Assembly (NCBI RefSeq): GCF_900187015.1
Contig: NZ_LT906479.1
Span: 3,968,001-4,032,000, forward strand
Reading direction: 5' to 3'
Source of the DNA: Serratia ficaria
Lineage (GTDB): Bacteria; Pseudomonadota; Gammaproteobacteria; Enterobacterales; Enterobacteriaceae
DNA length: 64,000 bases
The notes beneath the pieces were generated by a model. That model saw only the letters and a program-made list of their open reading frames with translations, did no database searches and was not told the DNA's origin. The position numbers and the translations under genes are program-made. This document shows positions 63,733 through 64,000 of the stretch, one piece after another; the stretch's first letter is position 1; every line of letters starts with the position of its first letter.

Positions 63733-64000
63733 ATGATGAGAAATAGAATAAAAGTGCTGATCGCCGGCATGTGTTTATTTTCCGCCAGCTCGGTTTTCGC
63801 CGCCGAAGGTCTGCAGAGCGCCAGTCGCCTGGCCGGCGTTCTTGATTTGAGCCAAACGCAGCGCCAGGAAATTCACGTTATTCGCGACAAGGCCCAGCTG
63901 CAGCTGGACAGCATCAAAACCGATAAAGACGACCGCGGCGCGATCCTGAAAGTGCTGAAGTCGGGGCAGTGGGATGAACCGACGGTAAAAAAGCGCATTG
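63733..64000 (+). CDS. Spy/CpxP-like periplasmic protein, N-terminal part (cut by window edge)
   Basis: Eighty-nine codons are visible. A signal peptide (MMRNRIKVLIAGMCLFSASS, cleaved after VFA) is followed by a helical, charged segment with LDLSQTQRQEIHVIRDKAQ, resembling the LTxxQ repeats of Spy/CpxP chaperones. AAGGAG precedes the ATG. The start could be the first or second of the adjacent ATGs. Its role in envelope stress is inferred. Confidence 0.7.
   Translation, partial: MMRNRIKVLIAGMCLFSASSVFAAEGLQSASRLAGVLDLSQTQRQEIHVIRDKAQLQLDSIKTDKDDRGAILKVLKSGQWDEPTVKKRI

Noticed and set aside
57904..64000. Genomic island integrated at ssrA
   Set aside because: No integrase, phage gene or repeat of the ssrA 3' end was found in the 5.7 kb downstream; the genes there have the same GC-rich codon use.

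Overview
The window is chromosomal DNA from an enterobacterium, most likely Serratia (S. marcescens group). Evidence for this is the GC-rich coding sequence with strong GC3 bias, a backbone order close to the E. coli 55-59 min region (hcaT-glyA-hmp, glnB-glrR-qseG-glrK-glmY-purL-mltF-tadA, yfhL-acpS-pdxJ-recO-era-rnc-lepB-lepA, rseC-rseB-rseA-rpoE-nadB-trmN-srmB, grcA-ung, grpE-nadK-recN-bamE-rnfH-ratA-smpB-ssrA), a tmRNA tag ANDENYALAA, ERIC repeats, and Serratia-type accessory genes such as a phlAB-like phospholipase A1 pair. No rRNA, tRNA, CRISPR array, intact insertion sequence or prophage gene was seen.

Region 1 (1-3.3 kb): end of an HcaT-like permease gene, glyA and divergent hmp, with a PurR-like box and an NsrR box between them. 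Region 2 (3.3-14.6 kb, minus strand): an apparent polyamine-catabolism island. It has a LysR regulator, an aldehyde dehydrogenase, a YdcSTUV-type ABC importer, the aminobutyraldehyde dehydrogenase PatD, a Tat-exported spermidine dehydrogenase-like flavoprotein and a translationally coupled tri-haem cytochrome c. An ERIC element sits inside the ABC operon. Region 3 (14.8-25.6 kb): glnB, nadE, the GlrK/QseG/GlrR two-component system, and the sRNA gene glmY with a textbook sigma-54 promoter, an IHF site and three exact GlrR operators, then purL with a PurR box.

Region 4 (25.6-34.2 kb): mltF, tadA, a DUF2157 membrane protein, and a murQ-murP-pgpC unit facing an RpiR-type regulator (yfhH position) across two operators. 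After these come an SOS-type dinI-like gene, tiny putative membrane-protein genes and yfhL. Region 5 (34.2-45.1 kb): acpS to lepA, an unassigned membrane-protein gene, and the sigma-E operon with a probable overlapping rseD leader ORF. Region 6 (45.1-58.4 kb): nadB, trmN, srmB, the phlAB-like genes behind a flagellar-type (sigma-28) promoter, grcA with an FNR box, ung, grpE with a sigma-32 promoter, nadK, recN with tandem LexA boxes, tandem ERICs, bamE, rnfH-ratA, smpB and ssrA.

Region 7 (58.4-64 kb), downstream of ssrA, is accessory: yiaVW with a DUF3313-like lipoprotein gene and a divergent LysR gene, another LysR gene, a PdxI-type aldo/keto reductase, and the start of a Spy/CpxP-like periplasmic protein cut off by the window end.

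The most interesting functional unit is the putative periplasmic polyamine-oxidation chain in region 2. Functional assignments come from recognition of family sequences and motifs. No database search was run.
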